Source: Gammaproteobacteria bacterium
GTDB lineage: Bacteria; Pseudomonadota; Gammaproteobacteria; Enterobacterales; Alteromonadaceae
Direction: 5' to 3'
Length of the DNA: 64,000 nt
Assembly (NCBI GenBank): GCA_018222985.1
Contig: JAAEZG010000001.1
Span: 248,001-312,000 of the forward strand
Part shown: positions 10,138-21,824 of the stretch, piece by piece
Layout: each line of letters begins with the position of its first letter
Position numbering within the stretch: the stretch's first letter is position 1
Notes under the pieces: model-generated
Seen by the model: only the letters and a program-made list of their open reading frames with translations
The model's database searches: none
What the model was told of the DNA's origin: nothing
Translations under genes and position numbers: made by a program

Positions 10138-10762
10138 CCACATCAACTCCGTCTGGTAATTCAAACTGGAACAAAGATTCACTGAGCGCTTGGTTTAACA
10201 CCACGTTCTCTAAATTAATGGTGCTAATTTGCCCTTGCCCATCGTCAAGAATAATACGCGTTATGGCTGCGTCAGCGCCGTCTTCGGCAAAAACGAGCTG
10301 CAAACTTTGAGAACTGTCCGCATTGGGCTTCGGCTGCAAAGCAAAACTGTTACCCTCTGCTTTTACGTCATAGTGGTGCCAAGCCCCGCTCTCGCCGTCT
10401 AAGAGCAAGAGTAATGGGCTTTGCGAAACGGCATTGGTTTGATCATACACCGTAACTTGCTCTACAAATGGGTTGTAGTACCACAAATTTTGGCCGTCAG
10501 CGATCATGACTGTTTCGTCTGGTGCATCGGTCTGCCAATGCAATAAATTCGGGCGCGATAATGCCATATTGCCATGTAATTGCTGCACTAACTCGCCGTT
10601 TATGTCGGTTACCTGTTGGCTAAAGTCGGCACTTAAAGTCGTGAGGTTATGCAGCCGTTTCAATAAGGCTTGACGATCTGCTTCCGTCGCGCCAACCGGC
10701 GTATTGACTAAATAAATAGTTGTGCAAGCTGCCGTGGCAGCAATGTATTTCAATAGCTTCAT
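10124..10762 (-). CDS. lolA: Outer-membrane lipoprotein carrier protein LolA
   Basis: Periplasmic chaperone that carries lipoproteins from LolCDE to LolB. A Sec signal peptide covers about residues 1-25 ([19 protein letters not shown], then Ala-Thr). The mature part has the LolA pattern: [47 protein letters not shown] and [28 protein letters not shown]. 212 residues, near E. coli's 203. It sits between ftsK (25 bases) and rarA (overlap), the usual gammaproteobacterial order. Several lipoproteins in this window (37476, 43276, 45530, 56267) are potential cargo if they are outer-membrane sorted. Confidence 0.95.
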   Translation of the reverse strand: MKLLKYIAATAACTTIYLVNTPVGATEADRQALLKRLHNLTTLSADFSQQVTDINGELVQQLHGNMALSRPNLLHWQTDAPDETVMIADGQNLWYYNPFVEQVTVYDQTNAVSQSPLLLLLDGESGAWHHYDVKAEGNSFALQPKPNADSSQSLQLVFAEDGADAAITRIILDDGQGQISTINLENVVLNQALSESLFQFELPDGVDVDDQR

Positions 10763-10787
10763 GATGATTTATCCATTACAACTTAGG

Positions 10788-13229
10788 TTAATCACGCGGT
10801 GCGCGCGGCGCTAAAACTTCCCGCTGACCATTATTGCCTGCACTACTAACGACACCGCTCGCTTCCATTTGTTCCACAATGCGGGCCGCGCGGTTATAAC
10901 CAATTCTAAATTTACGCTGTACACTCGACACGGACACACGGCGCGTTTCTGTTACAAAGGCGACGGCCTCGTCATATAAGGGGTCGCTTTCTTCATCGCC
11001 CAGATCAAGTTGCTCGCCCGGCAACAAATTGTCTTCGTCTAGGCTGCCGTTGAGTATTTCGTCCAAGTAATTGGGTTTACCACGCTTCTTCCAATCAGCC
11101 ACCACCGCGTGAACTTCGTGATCGTCCACAAACGCACCATGCACACGCGTTGGTACACCGCTGCCTGGAGGTAAATAAAGCATGTCACCCTGCCCCAACA
11201 ATTGATCGGCTCCGGGCTGGTCTAAAATAGTGCGTGAGTCAATTTTCGACTGCACTTGGAAAGCAATGCGCGTTGGAATATTCGCTTTTATTAATCCGGT
11301 AATCACGTCCACCGATGGGCGTTGTGTCGCCAAAATTAAATGAATACCCGCGGCACGTGCTTTTTGTGCAATTCGTGCGATAAGTTCTTCAACTTTTTTA
11401 CCGACAATCATCATCATGTCGGCAAATTCGTCAATAACCACCACAATACTTGGCAGTTTTTCTAAATAAGGTGGTAACTCGTCCATCGAGTCACCTGGCT
11501 TCCAAATTGGGTCACGTAGCGGCTCACCAGCTTCAATGGCATCCAGCACTTTTTGGTTATAGCCTTTAAGGTTGCGCACCCCTAGCGCTGACATGAGCTT
11601 GTACCGACGCTCCATTTCACCAACACACCAACGCAATGCGTTGGCGGCATCTTTCATGTCGGTAACAACTTCGGTAAGTAAATGCGGAATGCCTTCATAA
11701 ACCGAAAGCTCAAGCATTTTCGGGTCGATCATAATAAGCCGCACGTCTTCCGGAGAACTCTTATAGAGCAAGCTCAAAATCATGACGTTCACGCCAACCG
11801 ACTTACCTGAACCGGTTGTACCGGCCACCAACAAGTGTGGCATTTTGGCTAAGTCAACAACCACAGGTGCGCCAGAAATACCTTTACCGAGCACCATGGT
11901 TAACGGGGCAGGACTTTGCTGGAAAGCATCACAGGCTATGACTTCGCTAAAGAATACTGTTTCGCGGCTTTTATTGGGTAACTCTAAACCCACGTACGAC
12001 TTGCCAGGAATCACTTCCACCACACGCACTGAAATAGCACTTAATGAGCGTGCGATGTCTTTATCTAAATTCGAAATTTTTGATACTTTGACGCCGGGCG
12101 CTAAATCAAGCTCAAAACGCGTAATAACAGGGCCAGGCTGTACGTTGGCTACCTTGACTTCAACGCCAAAGTCTTGCAATACGGCTTCCACGGTTTGGCT
12201 AACTTGCGCGAGTTCTTCCGGAGTTAACGGGTTGCCAGTTTTGCTAGGTTTATCAAGCAACTCAATTGACGGTAGCGGGTCAACACTCAGCGGATTACTG
12301 CCAACGCTTTCTTCAGCGTTTTCTTTAGCGCTTACTGAAGCTTTCTCGGAAGCAGTCTTTTGCGCATCATCTTCTGCTTCTGCTGCGTCGGCAGCTTGGC
12401 TAGAAGCCTTGTTCGTTCCTGACTTGCGCGCTGGTTTAGGTGCATAACGCGAGTGCTCTTCCGGCATCTCATCAATGTCTACATCGTCATCGTCTACCGC
12501 ACTTATTGCAAGGTCGAGATCAAGCTCGGGTTCTTGGCGTATATGCGTTGCTGGCAAGGTTTTCTGACTCGGTGCTAACGCAGGCTTCTTATCTTCTTTT
12601 GCGGCTTTTGGAACGCGCTCTTTACGCGGACGATCTTTTATCCAATGTACAAAACGCTGGCTATTTTTAATTAGGCCTAAAGTGCCGGCAATCGTTATCT
12701 CACCCAACTTATCAGCTAACCAAATCCATGAAATACCTGTAACTAACGTCAGGCCTGTGCATAAAAAGGTTAGCAACAACAATGTGGTGCCAATAACATT
12801 AAAATATGGCAGCAATGACAAACTAATCACATCGCCCACTACCCCACCGGCAGAAAACGAGTAAATATTGCTGAAGTTCAAAGAAGCTAATGCGGAAGCG
12901 CCTATCAGCGTAAGCACCAGACCAATTAAGCGCAAACCAACGGCTAAATAGTCCAACTCGAGTAAGCGATGCGGTTGGCGAAACATCACATAGCCCAACG
13001 CGGCAAGGCCAAAAGGCAATAAATAGGCAACAAAACCAAACGCAAACAACAAGGCATCAGCAAACCACGCGCCAATTGCACCGGCGGCATTATGAATAGT
13101 GCCTTCGTAGCCCGTTTGTGACCAACTTGGGTCGGCTGGGTTAAAGCTGGCAAGCGCTAAAAACAAAAATATCGCAAAAGCGCCGCACAGTATCAGCCCA
13201 ACCTCAAGTACGCGTTGGACACCGCTCAT
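10788..13229 (-). CDS. ftsK: DNA translocase FtsK
   Basis: Septal DNA pump that clears the chromosome terminus and activates XerCD. Four N-terminal membrane helices (about 7-27, 53-75, 100-120, 140-170) are followed by a charged, Ala/Glu-rich linker (about 195-330) much shorter than in E. coli. The RecA-like motor has Walker [13 protein letters not shown] and Walker [15 protein letters not shown] winged-helix gamma domain at the C-terminus ([21 protein letters not shown]) reads KOPS sites. 813 residues against 1329 in E. coli; the difference is the linker. Divergent from lrp with a 128-base gap, as in E. coli. Confidence 0.96.
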   Translation of the reverse strand: MSGVQRVLEVGLILCGAFAIFLFLALASFNPADPSWSQTGYEGTIHNAAGAIGAWFADALLFAFGFVAYLLPFGLAALGYVMFRQPHRLLELDYLAVGLRLIGLVLTLIGASALASLNFSNIYSFSAGGVVGDVISLSLLPYFNVIGTTLLLLTFLCTGLTLVTGISWIWLADKLGEITIAGTLGLIKNSQRFVHWIKDRPRKERVPKAAKEDKKPALAPSQKTLPATHIRQEPELDLDLAISAVDDDDVDIDEMPEEHSRYAPKPARKSGTNKASSQAADAAEAEDDAQKTASEKASVSAKENAEESVGSNPLSVDPLPSIELLDKPSKTGNPLTPEELAQVSQTVEAVLQDFGVEVKVANVQPGPVITRFELDLAPGVKVSKISNLDKDIARSLSAISVRVVEVIPGKSYVGLELPNKSRETVFFSEVIACDAFQQSPAPLTMVLGKGISGAPVVVDLAKMPHLLVAGTTGSGKSVGVNVMILSLLYKSSPEDVRLIMIDPKMLELSVYEGIPHLLTEVVTDMKDAANALRWCVGEMERRYKLMSALGVRNLKGYNQKVLDAIEAGEPLRDPIWKPGDSMDELPPYLEKLPSIVVVIDEFADMMMIVGKKVEELIARIAQKARAAGIHLILATQRPSVDVITGLIKANIPTRIAFQVQSKIDSRTILDQPGADQLLGQGDMLYLPPGSGVPTRVHGAFVDDHEVHAVVADWKKRGKPNYLDEILNGSLDEDNLLPGEQLDLGDEESDPLYDEAVAFVTETRRVSVSSVQRKFRIGYNRAARIVEQMEASGVVSSAGNNGQREVLAPRAPRD

Positions 13230-13357
13230 GCATTGCTCCGTCGAGTTTGTTGATGTGCCATGGTTTTAATTATTCCCTTTCATTGTTCTGGTTATCTATT
13301 TTTTTTGTATTGTAGCGTGCCTTCATGGCTTATTCAGCTATTTATACCATGCTTTTC

Positions 13358-13849
13358 TTAACCTTTAATCAATACTTTATTGTCGTCCTTAATTTCTTCC
13401 ATCACCACATAGGTGCGTGACTCGTTAACGCCCGGCATGGTTAAGATGGTTTCGCCTAACAACTTACGATACGAGGGCATGTCTGGCACGCGGGCTTTAA
13501 TAAGAAAGTCAAAATCACCGGCGACCAAATGGCACTCAAGAATTTCAGGGGTTTCGCGTACCGCGTCACTAAACTCGGCAAATGCGTCTGGCGATGTACG
13601 AGTTAGCGTTATCTCAACGAAAACCATTAAGTTAGCCCCCAATTTAGCGGGGTTTATTCGAGCGTGGTAGCCATCTAATACACCTTCCCGCTCAAGCTTA
13701 CGCACCCGTTCATTACATGCCGTTGGGCTCAATCCCACGCGCTGTGCGAGGTTGACGTTACTTATGCGACCATCGTCTTGCAAAATTCTTAAGATTTTTC
13801 GGTCAAGGCGGTCAATAGTTATTTCCACCGGTTCTTCAGGCTCAAACAT
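13358..13849 (-). CDS. lrp: Leucine-responsive regulatory protein
   Basis: Global feast/famine regulator of amino-acid metabolism. The N-terminal helix-turn-helix (about 12-60: DRKILRILQDDGRISN, then GLSPTACNERVRKLEREG) and the C-terminal RAM domain (FVEITLTRTSPDAFAEF, ECHLVAGDFDFLIKARVPD, PGVNESRTYVVMEEIK) are very close to E. coli Lrp. 163 residues, like E. coli (164). It lies between ftsK and the divergent ald gene. Lrp-type proteins often control alanine dehydrogenase, so local control of ald is likely. Confidence 0.95.
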   Translation of the reverse strand: MFEPEEPVEITIDRLDRKILRILQDDGRISNVNLAQRVGLSPTACNERVRKLEREGVLDGYHARINPAKLGANLMVFVEITLTRTSPDAFAEFSDAVRETPEILECHLVAGDFDFLIKARVPDMPSYRKLLGETILTMPGVNESRTYVVMEEIKDDNKVLIKG

Positions 13850-13936
13850 TCTTTTTCCCTGTTTTGGTATTCTTAAACCTATTTATACGCTAAAAACAGG
13901 CTAAAAAAAAGCACGAAACACACCATGGTTATCATC

Positions 13937-13942
13937 TATAAT
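13937..13942 (+). promoter_or_regulatory. Predicted -10 element for ald
   Basis: A perfect TATAAT lies 77 bases upstream of the ald ATG. At the expected -35 position (about 13914-13919) there is only CGAAAC, a poor match. Strong -10 with weak -35 is typical of an activator-dependent promoter. The A/T-rich stretch at 13850-13920 between the two divergent genes would be the natural Lrp binding region. Confidence 0.45.
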
Positions 13943-14018
13943 GCCGCCGTTTATTTCACACAAGAAATGCATACAAGTCATTCCTTAACGACAAATACAG
14001 AATTGGAGAAGCACAACC

Positions 14019-15146
14019 ATGCTGATTGGTGTACCTAAAGAAATTAAAAACCATGAGTACCGCATTGGTCTTACCCCTGCCGCAGTGCGTGAATATGTCG
14101 CACACGGCCATCAGGTAATGGTTGAACAAAATGGTGGCTTAGCCATTGGCTTCACCAATGAAGATTACGAGCAAGCCGGCGCAACCATTATTGCCGACGC
14201 CAAAGAAATCTTTGCCAAAGCTGAAATGATCATCAAAGTAAAAGAGCCTCAGCCACACGAATGCGAGCAGCTACGTGAAGGCCAGATTCTTTATACGTAT
14301 TTGCACCTAGCGCCAGACCCAGTGCAAACTGAGTTGTTAGCGAAAGCTGGTGTTACGGCGATTGCATACGAAACAGTAACTGATCGTAACGGTGGTTTAC
14401 CATTGTTGGCACCAATGAGCGAAGTTGCGGGCCGTATGTCGATTCAAGCAGGTGCACACCATTTAGAAAAAGCTAACGGTGGTAGCGGTACATTGTTAGG
14501 CGGCGTACCTGGCGTTGCACCCGCTAAAGTATTGGTTATCGGTGGCGGTGTTGTGGGTACTCAAGCAGCAAAAATGGCTGTTGGCATGGGCGCTGACGTG
14601 ACTATCCTAGACCGTTCTTTGCCGCGCTTGCGTCAACTCGATGATATTTTTGCGGGCCGTGTAAAAACTATCTACTCAACTGTCGACGCAATTGATGTGT
14701 TCTCACGTGAAGCCGATTTAGTCATTGGCGCGGTACTTATTCCAGGCGCAGCAGCACCTAAATTACTCACTCGTGAACATTTACAAAACATGAAGCCAGG
14801 TTCAGTGGTTGTTGACGTTGCCATTGACCAAGGTGGCTGCTTCGAAACCTCGAAGGCGACCACCCACCAAGACCCAACTTATGTGGTTGAAGACGTTATT
14901 CACTATTGTGTTGCGAACATGCCCGGCGGCGTTGCACGTACCTCAACGATTGCACTGAATAACGCCACCCTGCCATTTGGTTTGGCGCTGGCAAACAAAG
15001 GCTTAAAAGCGATGGCAGACGATCCACACTTGCTGAATGGCTTGAACATGCACAAAGGTAAAATTACCTACAAAGCCGTTCATGACGACTTAGGCGCGCA
15101 GTTAGGCCTTGAGTATTTAGACCCTGCCGAAGCTGTTAAAGCGTAA
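14019..15146 (+). CDS. ald: Alanine dehydrogenase
   Basis: NAD-dependent enzyme interconverting L-alanine and pyruvate plus ammonia; it lets cells use alanine as carbon and nitrogen source. Catalytic residues fall at the family positions: Arg15, Lys75 and His96. The Rossmann domain has [20 protein letters not shown] and the C-terminal domain [20 protein letters not shown]. 375 residues, the usual family length (about 370). A GGAG ribosome site precedes the ATG. It is inserted between lrp and trxB, which are neighbours in E. coli. A hairpin terminator follows at 15199-15228. Confidence 0.96.
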   Translation: MLIGVPKEIKNHEYRIGLTPAAVREYVAHGHQVMVEQNGGLAIGFTNEDYEQAGATIIADAKEIFAKAEMIIKVKEPQPHECEQLREGQILYTYLHLAPDPVQTELLAKAGVTAIAYETVTDRNGGLPLLAPMSEVAGRMSIQAGAHHLEKANGGSGTLLGGVPGVAPAKVLVIGGGVVGTQAAKMAVGMGADVTILDRSLPRLRQLDDIFAGRVKTIYSTVDAIDVFSREADLVIGAVLIPGAAAPKLLTREHLQNMKPGSVVVDVAIDQGGCFETSKATTHQDPTYVVEDVIHYCVANMPGGVARTSTIALNNATLPFGLALANKGLKAMADDPHLLNGLNMHKGKITYKAVHDDLGAQLGLEYLDPAEAVKA

Positions 15147-15198
15147 TCGTGCTTATGCCTAGCTTGCGGTGCAATTAGGCTGGTAGGCAAGCTTGACA

Positions 15199-15230
15199 AG
15201 ACCCGCGTCGGATTTCCTGCGCGGGTCTCT
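15199..15230 (+). terminator. Probable intrinsic terminator after ald
   Basis: AGACCCGCG and CGCGGGTCT pair perfectly across a 12-base loop and are followed by CTTGTTT. The 3' T run is short, so strength is uncertain. Position 50 bases after the ald stop and before trxB fits a transcription boundary. Confidence 0.65.
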
Positions 15231-15286
15231 TGTTTCAGAGGCTTGGAATCCCTACAATCGACCCCATGCTAGTGATAACAAATTAA

Positions 15287-16267
<981 letters not shown>

Positions 16268-16302
16268 ACGTCAATTTAGCCACGTTTTAACAGGAGGAAC
16301 TG

Positions 16303-17031
16303 GTGTTTCAGCTAAGTACAGCCACACATCAGTTCCCTTCTGTTCAGCTAGCCCTTAGCGAACCGAATGGCTTGTTGGCTTTTGGTGGCGACTTAAGCGT
16401 CGCTCGCCTTATTGCCGCATACGAACAGGGCATTTTCCCTTGGTATGCCGAACACGATCCTATTTTGTGGTGGAGCCCAAATCCACGCACCATCATAACC
16501 CCACAAAGCTTGCATGTGAGTCGCTCGATGCGGCGCCTACTGCGCAAAAACAACCTTGAAGTTACGTTAAATCATGCATTTAGCGATGTCATACACGCCT
16601 GTGCCGACGTACACGAAGCAGCGGGTCGTGGCGTATGGATTCATCCAGAAATGATTTCAGCATATTCTCAGTTGCATACGCACGGCCGAGCGCACTCTGT
16701 AGAAGTTTGGCAAGAAAACAACTTAGTGGGTGGACTGTACGGCGTTAGTGTGGGTGATGTGTTTTGTGCAGAAAGCATGTTTCATCATGTAACCAACGCC
16801 AGCAAAGTCGCCCTAATTACGTTCGCCCAGCACTTTTTCGCCACCGGTGGCCAATGCATTGACGTACAAATTAGTAATTCACACACCGAAACTTTAGGCG
16901 CTCATAACATAGCTCGTGAGCAGTATTTACGCTTTTTGAAACCGTCGCCAACCCAGTTTTGTCCAGATTTTTGGACAGTTCGCGCGTTAAAAGCCCCGAT
17001 TAACGAATGTATAAGTGGCATTTGTCGGTAA
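16303..17031 (+). CDS. aat: Leucyl/phenylalanyl-tRNA--protein transferase
   Basis: Adds Leu or Phe to the N-terminus of proteins bearing Lys or Arg, creating N-degrons. The family core is plain: FPSVQLALSEPNGLLAFGGDL, GIFPWYAEHDPILWWSPNPR, HEAAGRGVWIHPEMISAY, HSVEVWQENNLVGGLYGVSVG and FCAESMFHHVTNASKVAL. The start is the GTG at 16303, preceded by a strong AGGAGGA site at about 16291-16297. 242 residues, like E. coli (234). It forms a functional set with clpS and clpA nearby, which recognise and degrade the N-degron products. Confidence 0.96.
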   Translation: MFQLSTATHQFPSVQLALSEPNGLLAFGGDLSVARLIAAYEQGIFPWYAEHDPILWWSPNPRTIITPQSLHVSRSMRRLLRKNNLEVTLNHAFSDVIHACADVHEAAGRGVWIHPEMISAYSQLHTHGRAHSVEVWQENNLVGGLYGVSVGDVFCAESMFHHVTNASKVALITFAQHFFATGGQCIDVQISNSHTETLGAHNIAREQYLRFLKPSPTQFCPDFWTVRALKAPINECISGICR

Positions 17032-17088
17032 AAACCGCTAAAATTCTGGCCACTTTTCGTAGCATCACATGAATTATCGAGGATTTGA

Positions 17089-17307
<219 letters not shown>

Positions 17308-17323
17308 TACGTGTTCGCTTGCA

Positions 17324-17350
17324 GTTCAACAGCCTAGTCGGCTGTTGAAC
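17324..17350. other. Inverted repeat between convergent infA and clpA
   Basis: GTTCAACAGCC and GGCTGTTGAAC form a perfect 11-bp stem with a 5-base loop TAGTC, and the stem covers the clpA stop codon. There is no T run on either side, so it is not a canonical intrinsic terminator. It may stabilise 3' ends or slow read-through in both directions. Confidence 0.6.
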
Positions 17351-19607
17351 CGCGTATTTCACGCTCTTCAATCGCTAAGTTTAACTCTCCTTTAGCGACA
17401 GTGACTCGCACCGCACCGCCCTGAGCTAGTTTCCCGAATAGAATTTCGTTGGCTAACGGCTTTTTCAGGTGCTCTTGAATGACTCGCGCCATGGGGCGAG
17501 CGCCCATGGTTTTGTCGTAGCCTTTTTCTGCCAACCAACGTACGGCGACAGGTTCAAGCTCTAGCGAAACATGCTTTTTATCTAGCTGCGCTTGCAGTTC
17601 ACATACGAATTTATCAACCACTTGTTCTATCACGTCTTGGTTTAAGTGATTAAACCAGACAATGCTATCAAGCCGGTTTCTAAATTCAGGCGAGAAGGTT
17701 CGGTTAATTTCAACCATCGCGTCGGGTGCGTGATCTTGTTGCTGAAAGCCAATCGACTGACGCACGGTTTCTTGCACCCCAGCATTGGTCGTCATTACCA
17801 AAATAACATTGCGAAAATCAGCTTTGCGCCCGTTGTTGTCGGTTAACGTGCCGTGGTCCATAACCTGCAGCAAAATGTTGTAAATATCGCTATGCGCTTT
17901 CTCTATTTCATCAAGCAGCAGTACACAATGCGGATGCTTAATAATGGCATCGGTTAATAAACCGCCCTGGTCAAAACCAACATAACCTGGCGGCGCACCA
18001 ATTAAACGGCTCACCGCATGGCGTTCCATATATTCCGACATGTCGAAACGTTGAAATTCAATACCGAGCGCTTTTGCTAGCTGTTGCGTAATTTCAGTTT
18101 TACCTACCCCAGTTGGGCCGGCAAAAAGAAACGAGCCGATGGGCTTTTGCTCAGCCCCTAAACCAGAGCGCGATAACCGAATTGCGGAGGTGAGCTGCTC
18201 AATGGCTTGATCTTGCCCGAACACCACTAATTTCAAATTGCGATCAAGGTTCTTCAGCAGTTGTTGATCGGTACGCGACACCGACTGTTCAGGAATGCGG
18301 GCCATTTTGGCGATAATACTTTCAATATCTTGCACGCCAATGGTCTTCTTACGCCGTGACGGCGGCAGCAGGCGTTGGCTAGCACCGGCTTCGTCAAGCA
18401 CATCAATCGCTTTGTCAGGTAAATGACGTTCATTAATGTAACGCGCTGATAATTCTGCCGCAGCACGTATGGCCGGTTGCGTGTAACGAATACCGTGATG
18501 CGCTTCGTAACGCTCCTTCAAGCCTTGCAAAATTCGAGTTGTGTCATCAACCGACGGCTCTAATACATCAATCTTTTGAAAACGCCGCACTAACGCGCGA
18601 TCTTTTTCAAAAATGTTTTTAAATTCGGTATAGGTGGTCGAGCCAATACATTTAAGTTCACCGCTACTTAACAAGGGTTTAAGTAAGTTAGAAGCGTCTA
18701 ATACCCCACCACTCGCTGCGCCTGCGCCAATAATGGTGTGAATTTCGTCAATAAATAAAATAGCGTCTGGCTGATCAGCAAGTTCTTTCAACAGTTGCTT
18801 GAAACGCTTCTCAAAGTCACCACGATACTTGGTGCCGGCTAACAAACCGCCCATGTCTAACGAATAAATCACGGCGTTGGCGATAACCTCAGGCACCTCT
18901 TCATTAACAATGCGATACGCCAGCCCTTCAGCAATGGCAGTTTTACCAACCCCGGCTTCACCCACCAATAAAGGGTTGTTTTTGCGCCGACGGCACAGCA
19001 CCTGTATGCAACGTTCAAGCTCGTCGTCACGACCAATGAGTGGATCAATTCGCCCGTCACGCGCGCGGGCATTCAAATTACTACAAAAACGTTTTAAAAA
19101 GCTTTGCTGCTCTTCAGCTTGGCTTTCCATGGTGTCGGTGTCCGAAGACTCTTGCTGCGGGTTTTCGTCATCAATTTTCGATAAACCATGCGACAAATAA
19201 TGGACGACATCCAAGCGCGTAATATCGTGTTTATTCAGCAAGTACACCGCATGCGATTCTTGTTCGCCAAATATGGCCACCAACACATTGGCACCTGTCA
19301 CCTCACTGTTACCAGACGACTGCACATGGAACACGGCGCGTTGTAGCACGCGCTGGAAACCTAAGGTTGGCTGCGTGTCGGTATCGCTGCTTTCATCGTC
19401 GAAACTAGGGGTACTACGTTCAACGTAACTTAAGAGTTCTTGTTTTAAGTGAGTAAACTCAAGCCCACAAGCCCGCAGCGCTTGTGACGCTTCCGGGTTA
19501 TCTAATAACGCTAATAACAGATGCTCGACAGTCATCAGCTCGTGACGACGATCGCGCGCAATGCGAAAAGCATCATTTAACGTAATTTCTAGCGCTTTAT
19601 TTAACAT
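17334..19607 (-). CDS. clpA: ATP-dependent Clp protease ATP-binding subunit ClpA
   Basis: Double-ring AAA+ unfoldase that feeds ClpP. N-terminal Clp-N repeat domain (about 1-145) binds ClpS. The first AAA+ module has Walker [10 protein letters not shown] and Walker [21 protein letters not shown]; the second has GPTGVGKTE and [11 protein letters not shown]. The C-terminal D2-small domain follows ([19 protein letters not shown]). 757 residues, matching E. coli (758). Here clpS lies 42 bases upstream on the same strand and would be translated first, so the adaptor and unfoldase should be co-expressed. Confidence 0.97.
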   Translation of the reverse strand: MLNKALEITLNDAFRIARDRRHELMTVEHLLLALLDNPEASQALRACGLEFTHLKQELLSYVERSTPSFDDESSDTDTQPTLGFQRVLQRAVFHVQSSGNSEVTGANVLVAIFGEQESHAVYLLNKHDITRLDVVHYLSHGLSKIDDENPQQESSDTDTMESQAEEQQSFLKRFCSNLNARARDGRIDPLIGRDDELERCIQVLCRRRKNNPLLVGEAGVGKTAIAEGLAYRIVNEEVPEVIANAVIYSLDMGGLLAGTKYRGDFEKRFKQLLKELADQPDAILFIDEIHTIIGAGAASGGVLDASNLLKPLLSSGELKCIGSTTYTEFKNIFEKDRALVRRFQKIDVLEPSVDDTTRILQGLKERYEAHHGIRYTQPAIRAAAELSARYINERHLPDKAIDVLDEAGASQRLLPPSRRKKTIGVQDIESIIAKMARIPEQSVSRTDQQLLKNLDRNLKLVVFGQDQAIEQLTSAIRLSRSGLGAEQKPIGSFLFAGPTGVGKTEITQQLAKALGIEFQRFDMSEYMERHAVSRLIGAPPGYVGFDQGGLLTDAIIKHPHCVLLLDEIEKAHSDIYNILLQVMDHGTLTDNNGRKADFRNVILVMTTNAGVQETVRQSIGFQQQDHAPDAMVEINRTFSPEFRNRLDSIVWFNHLNQDVIEQVVDKFVCELQAQLDKKHVSLELEPVAVRWLAEKGYDKTMGARPMARVIQEHLKKPLANEILFGKLAQGGAVRVTVAKGELNLAIEEREIRGSTAD

Positions 19608-19649
19608 GAGTTACTCCTTTTAGGCCAACCAGCGTACCGCGCACAAGCA

Positions 19650-19964
19650 TTAGGCTTTTTCCATGGAACATAACAGCGGATGTTCATGTTCCCGTGCATA
19701 CTGGTTCACTTGTACTACTTTAGTTTCTGCAATTTCTGCAGAGTAGACGCCACAAATTGCGCGCCCTTTATAATGAATGGTGAGCATGGTGTCTGTTGCC
19801 CGCTCTTGGTCCATTCGGAAAAACTTGATGAGTACCTCCACCACAAAGTCCATTGGCGTGTAGTCATCATTATTCAAGATCACCTTGTACATTGGCGGTG
19901 GCTGCAACTTACTTTTATCGGCCACCTGTTCATCATGAACTTGGTGATGGCGTGTCATACCCAT
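19650..19964 (-). CDS. clpS: ClpA adaptor protein ClpS
   Basis: N-recognin that brings proteins with Leu, Phe, Tyr or Trp at the N-terminus to ClpAP. The conserved core is [20 protein letters not shown], where the Asn/Asp pair and Met line the N-degron pocket. [20 protein letters not shown] and [10 protein letters not shown] complete the fold. 104 residues against 106 in E. coli. The first Met is followed by a second at residue 3; either could start. It is divergent from cspD, with a 240-base gap. Confidence 0.96.
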   Translation of the reverse strand: MGMTRHHQVHDEQVADKSKLQPPPMYKVILNNDDYTPMDFVVEVLIKFFRMDQERATDTMLTIHYKGRAICGVYSAEIAETKVVQVNQYAREHEHPLLCSMEKA

Positions 19965-20077
19965 GACGCCCCTTAACTTATATATAGTCGGTTATTAAAC
20001 AATTGGCTTAATAAAATTTTAAGATTGGTGCAAAAGTTCATACTAAATAATCAATTTGTTCAGAAATCACACAAAAA

Positions 20078-20138
20078 ACGCCTTGACTATCACTCAAAGT
20101 CACCTAGAGTAAAACATGGTGTTAACAAGGCGCTTTTT
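20078..20138. promoter_or_regulatory. Structured region with a sigma-70-like promoter upstream of cspD
   Basis: CGCCTTG (20079-20085) pairs with CAAGGCG (20126-20132), with an A run before and a T run after (CTTTTT). Between them, CACC (20101-20104) can pair with GGTG (20118-20121). A possible promoter, TTGACT (20083-20088) and TAGAGT (20105-20110) spaced 16, overlaps the first arm. The region is about 70 bases before the cspD start. It may be a cspD promoter with a structured leader, or a small separate transcript ending at the T run. Confidence 0.35.
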
Positions 20139-20206
20139 CAACGCTTATGTTGGCAACCATTCTAACAATAACTAAATTTTAAATGCAGAATAAAGGAAGT
20201 AGAAGT

Positions 20207-20419
20207 ATGGCAACCGGTAAAGTGAAATGGTTCAATAACTCAAAAGGTTTTGGCTTTATCGAGGCAGAAGATCGCGAAGGCGATATTTTTGCACATTACT
20301 CAACAATTGAAATGGAAGGCTACCGTACATTGAAAGCTGGACAAGACGTTGAGTTTCAACTCGAAGAAGGTCCTAAAGGGTTGCACGCAACCAACATTAC
20401 TCCGGTGCAAGGTAAGTAA
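20207..20419 (+). CDS. cspD: Cold-shock domain protein CspD
   Basis: 70-residue single-stranded nucleic-acid-binding protein of the cold-shock family. RNP1 is KGFGFI (13-18) and RNP2 is DIFAHYS (26-32). HYSTIEMEGYRTLKAGQ and EGPKGLHATNI point to CspD, the stationary-phase replication inhibitor of E. coli, rather than CspA. The start is the ATG at 20207, after AAAGGAAGT; an in-frame ATG 8 codons upstream gives an N-terminus foreign to the family. It diverges from clpS, as in E. coli, and a strong terminator follows. Confidence 0.94.
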   Translation: MATGKVKWFNNSKGFGFIEAEDREGDIFAHYSTIEMEGYRTLKAGQDVEFQLEEGPKGLHATNITPVQGK

Positions 20420-20442
20420 ACACGCCATCGCACCAAATTAAC

Positions 20443-20469
20443 AAAAACGCCGGCTTGCCGGCGTTTTTT
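20443..20469. terminator. Bidirectional intrinsic terminator between cspD and yejK
   Basis: AAAAACGCCGGC-TT-GCCGGCGTTTTTT is a GC-rich hairpin with A and T runs on either side. It stands between the convergent genes cspD and yejK and can end transcription from both. Confidence 0.95.
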
Positions 20470-20472
20470 GTT

Positions 20473-21516
20473 TTAGCTATCAATACCAAAGTAGCGGCGC
20501 AGTTGTTCGCGTAAGTTCGGAGGCGTTCCGTGCACCGTCAATTTATCGGTATGAGGGTCGTATTCTACACGGCTACCAAGTAGCTCTTGGTCAAAGCCAA
20601 GGCTTAAACCGCCACCCTGCCCCTGAAACTTCACTAACTTGCGAAGGGTCGTTCTGTCGGCTCGAATCTCTTCCGGCAACGGCTTGTCTTGGCTCGCGGT
20701 AAAATCGGCAAAACTACGCTCAGTTGGCACCGATTCACTAAGCTGTTCTGACAAATCTTTCACGCGCACCGGTTCATTGTTTTGCCATGACGTGTCGCAA
20801 ATGTCGTACACCGATTTACGTAATGCATTCGCTTGCTCTGTTGGAAGCTCTGCGTCTTTCACATAGCTATGTAAGCTCTCAACCAATTGCTGAGATTGCT
20901 TTTTGGCATTTAAACCTTCAGCACAGCCAAGAAAGTCTAAAAAGAAATCTGAAACTTTACGACCAACACGTCCCTTAATGAATGAAATATAGGTGGCCGA
21001 CTCAGGCTCTTCTTTCCATTCGGTCAAATTAATCGTGGCTGCCAGTTGCACTTTATTAATATCTAATTGCGAAGAACGGTCGACTGACAGGTCTGGCGCA
21101 ATGGTCACGCCATCTTTGCTAGGCAAAAACGCAACCACTAAAAAGTCTTGGCCACGTTCGGTGTAGCTTGCGATAACTAAAAACCCGGGTTCTAAAATTC
21201 CGTAGTGTTGCAACTGTTGGTGCAGAATTTTTGCCGCTTGCTGTGAAAACCCAACAAACTCTTCTTGCCCTGCCCGCCAAGCTTCTAGTTGCCCCGGGAA
21301 CTCGCTCACTTGATGCTGTTCTGCATCATCAACTTCAGCATCAATAAAACGCGCGTAACCTTTACTTGGTTTGGCGTTATAAACCTCGGTTAATTCATTC
21401 AATAACAAGCTTACTTCGTCATTAATTGCTAAGGTTTCTGGCGCAACGCGTAAGCCAATTTGCCCGTCGTTGGTATAAAACTGATGGATAATGCTATGTT
21501 TCACATCGGCTTGCAT
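20473..21516 (-). CDS. yejK: Nucleoid-associated protein YejK (NdpA)
   Basis: 347-residue member of the NdpA/37-kDa nucleoid-associated family. E. coli YejK binds DNA and has been found to touch topoisomerase IV. Family marks are YARFIDAEVDDAEQHQVSEFPGQ (read as blocks), FLVVAFLPSKDG, ATYISFIKGRVGRKVSDFF and FLGCAEGLNAKKQSQQLV. 335 residues in E. coli. Divergent from yejL by about 70 bases, exactly as in E. coli and Shewanella, so the two share a promoter region. Confidence 0.93.
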   Translation of the reverse strand: MQADVKHSIIHQFYTNDGQIGLRVAPETLAINDEVSLLLNELTEVYNAKPSKGYARFIDAEVDDAEQHQVSEFPGQLEAWRAGQEEFVGFSQQAAKILHQQLQHYGILEPGFLVIASYTERGQDFLVVAFLPSKDGVTIAPDLSVDRSSQLDINKVQLAATINLTEWKEEPESATYISFIKGRVGRKVSDFFLDFLGCAEGLNAKKQSQQLVESLHSYVKDAELPTEQANALRKSVYDICDTSWQNNEPVRVKDLSEQLSESVPTERSFADFTASQDKPLPEEIRADRTTLRKLVKFQGQGGGLSLGFDQELLGSRVEYDPHTDKLTVHGTPPNLREQLRRYFGIDS

Positions 21517-21587
21517 GGTATCTCGGTGTCCTTGTTTATTCCCTGTGGTACTATAGCGGCAAGTTTAACATGTTGAGAGTAAAAACG

Positions 21588-21809
21588 ATGCCGATTGTTT
21601 CTAAGTACGACGTTGAAACACAACAGCAATTATTAGAAGCTGTACTGAATGTATTAGAAGAACACCAAACACCAGCCGATTTAGCCTTAATGACTTTGGG
21701 TAATGCGGTGTCAAATGTGATTTCAGCGCGTTATAAACCAGAAGATGCTTACAAGGTCGCTGAACAATTTGGTAAAGTGCTGCTACAATCGATGGCAAAA
21801 CAAGCATAA
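21588..21809 (+). CDS. yejL: YejL family protein (DUF1414)
   Basis: 73-residue cytoplasmic protein of unknown function, conserved next to yejM in gammaproteobacteria. It matches E. coli YejL over its length: MPIVSKYDVE, LEAVLNVLEEHQTPADLALM, TLGNAVSNVI. I take the ATG at 21588, which gives the family N-terminus; a longer frame begins at 21570. yejM follows 15 bases later and should be co-transcribed. Confidence 0.9.
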   Translation: MPIVSKYDVETQQQLLEAVLNVLEEHQTPADLALMTLGNAVSNVISARYKPEDAYKVAEQFGKVLLQSMAKQA

Positions 21810-21824
21810 AGGTAATACTGGCTC

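Noticed and set aside
9680-10159. Open frame of 159 codons opposite rarA and the end of lolA
   Set aside because: The real genes on the minus strand have clear domain motifs here; the product is not recognisable.
11782-12447. Open frame of 221 codons on the plus strand opposite ftsK
   Set aside because: It lies wholly within ftsK, has a low-complexity Ser/Thr/Ala-rich product, and no family features; it is the antisense of the FtsK linker and motor.
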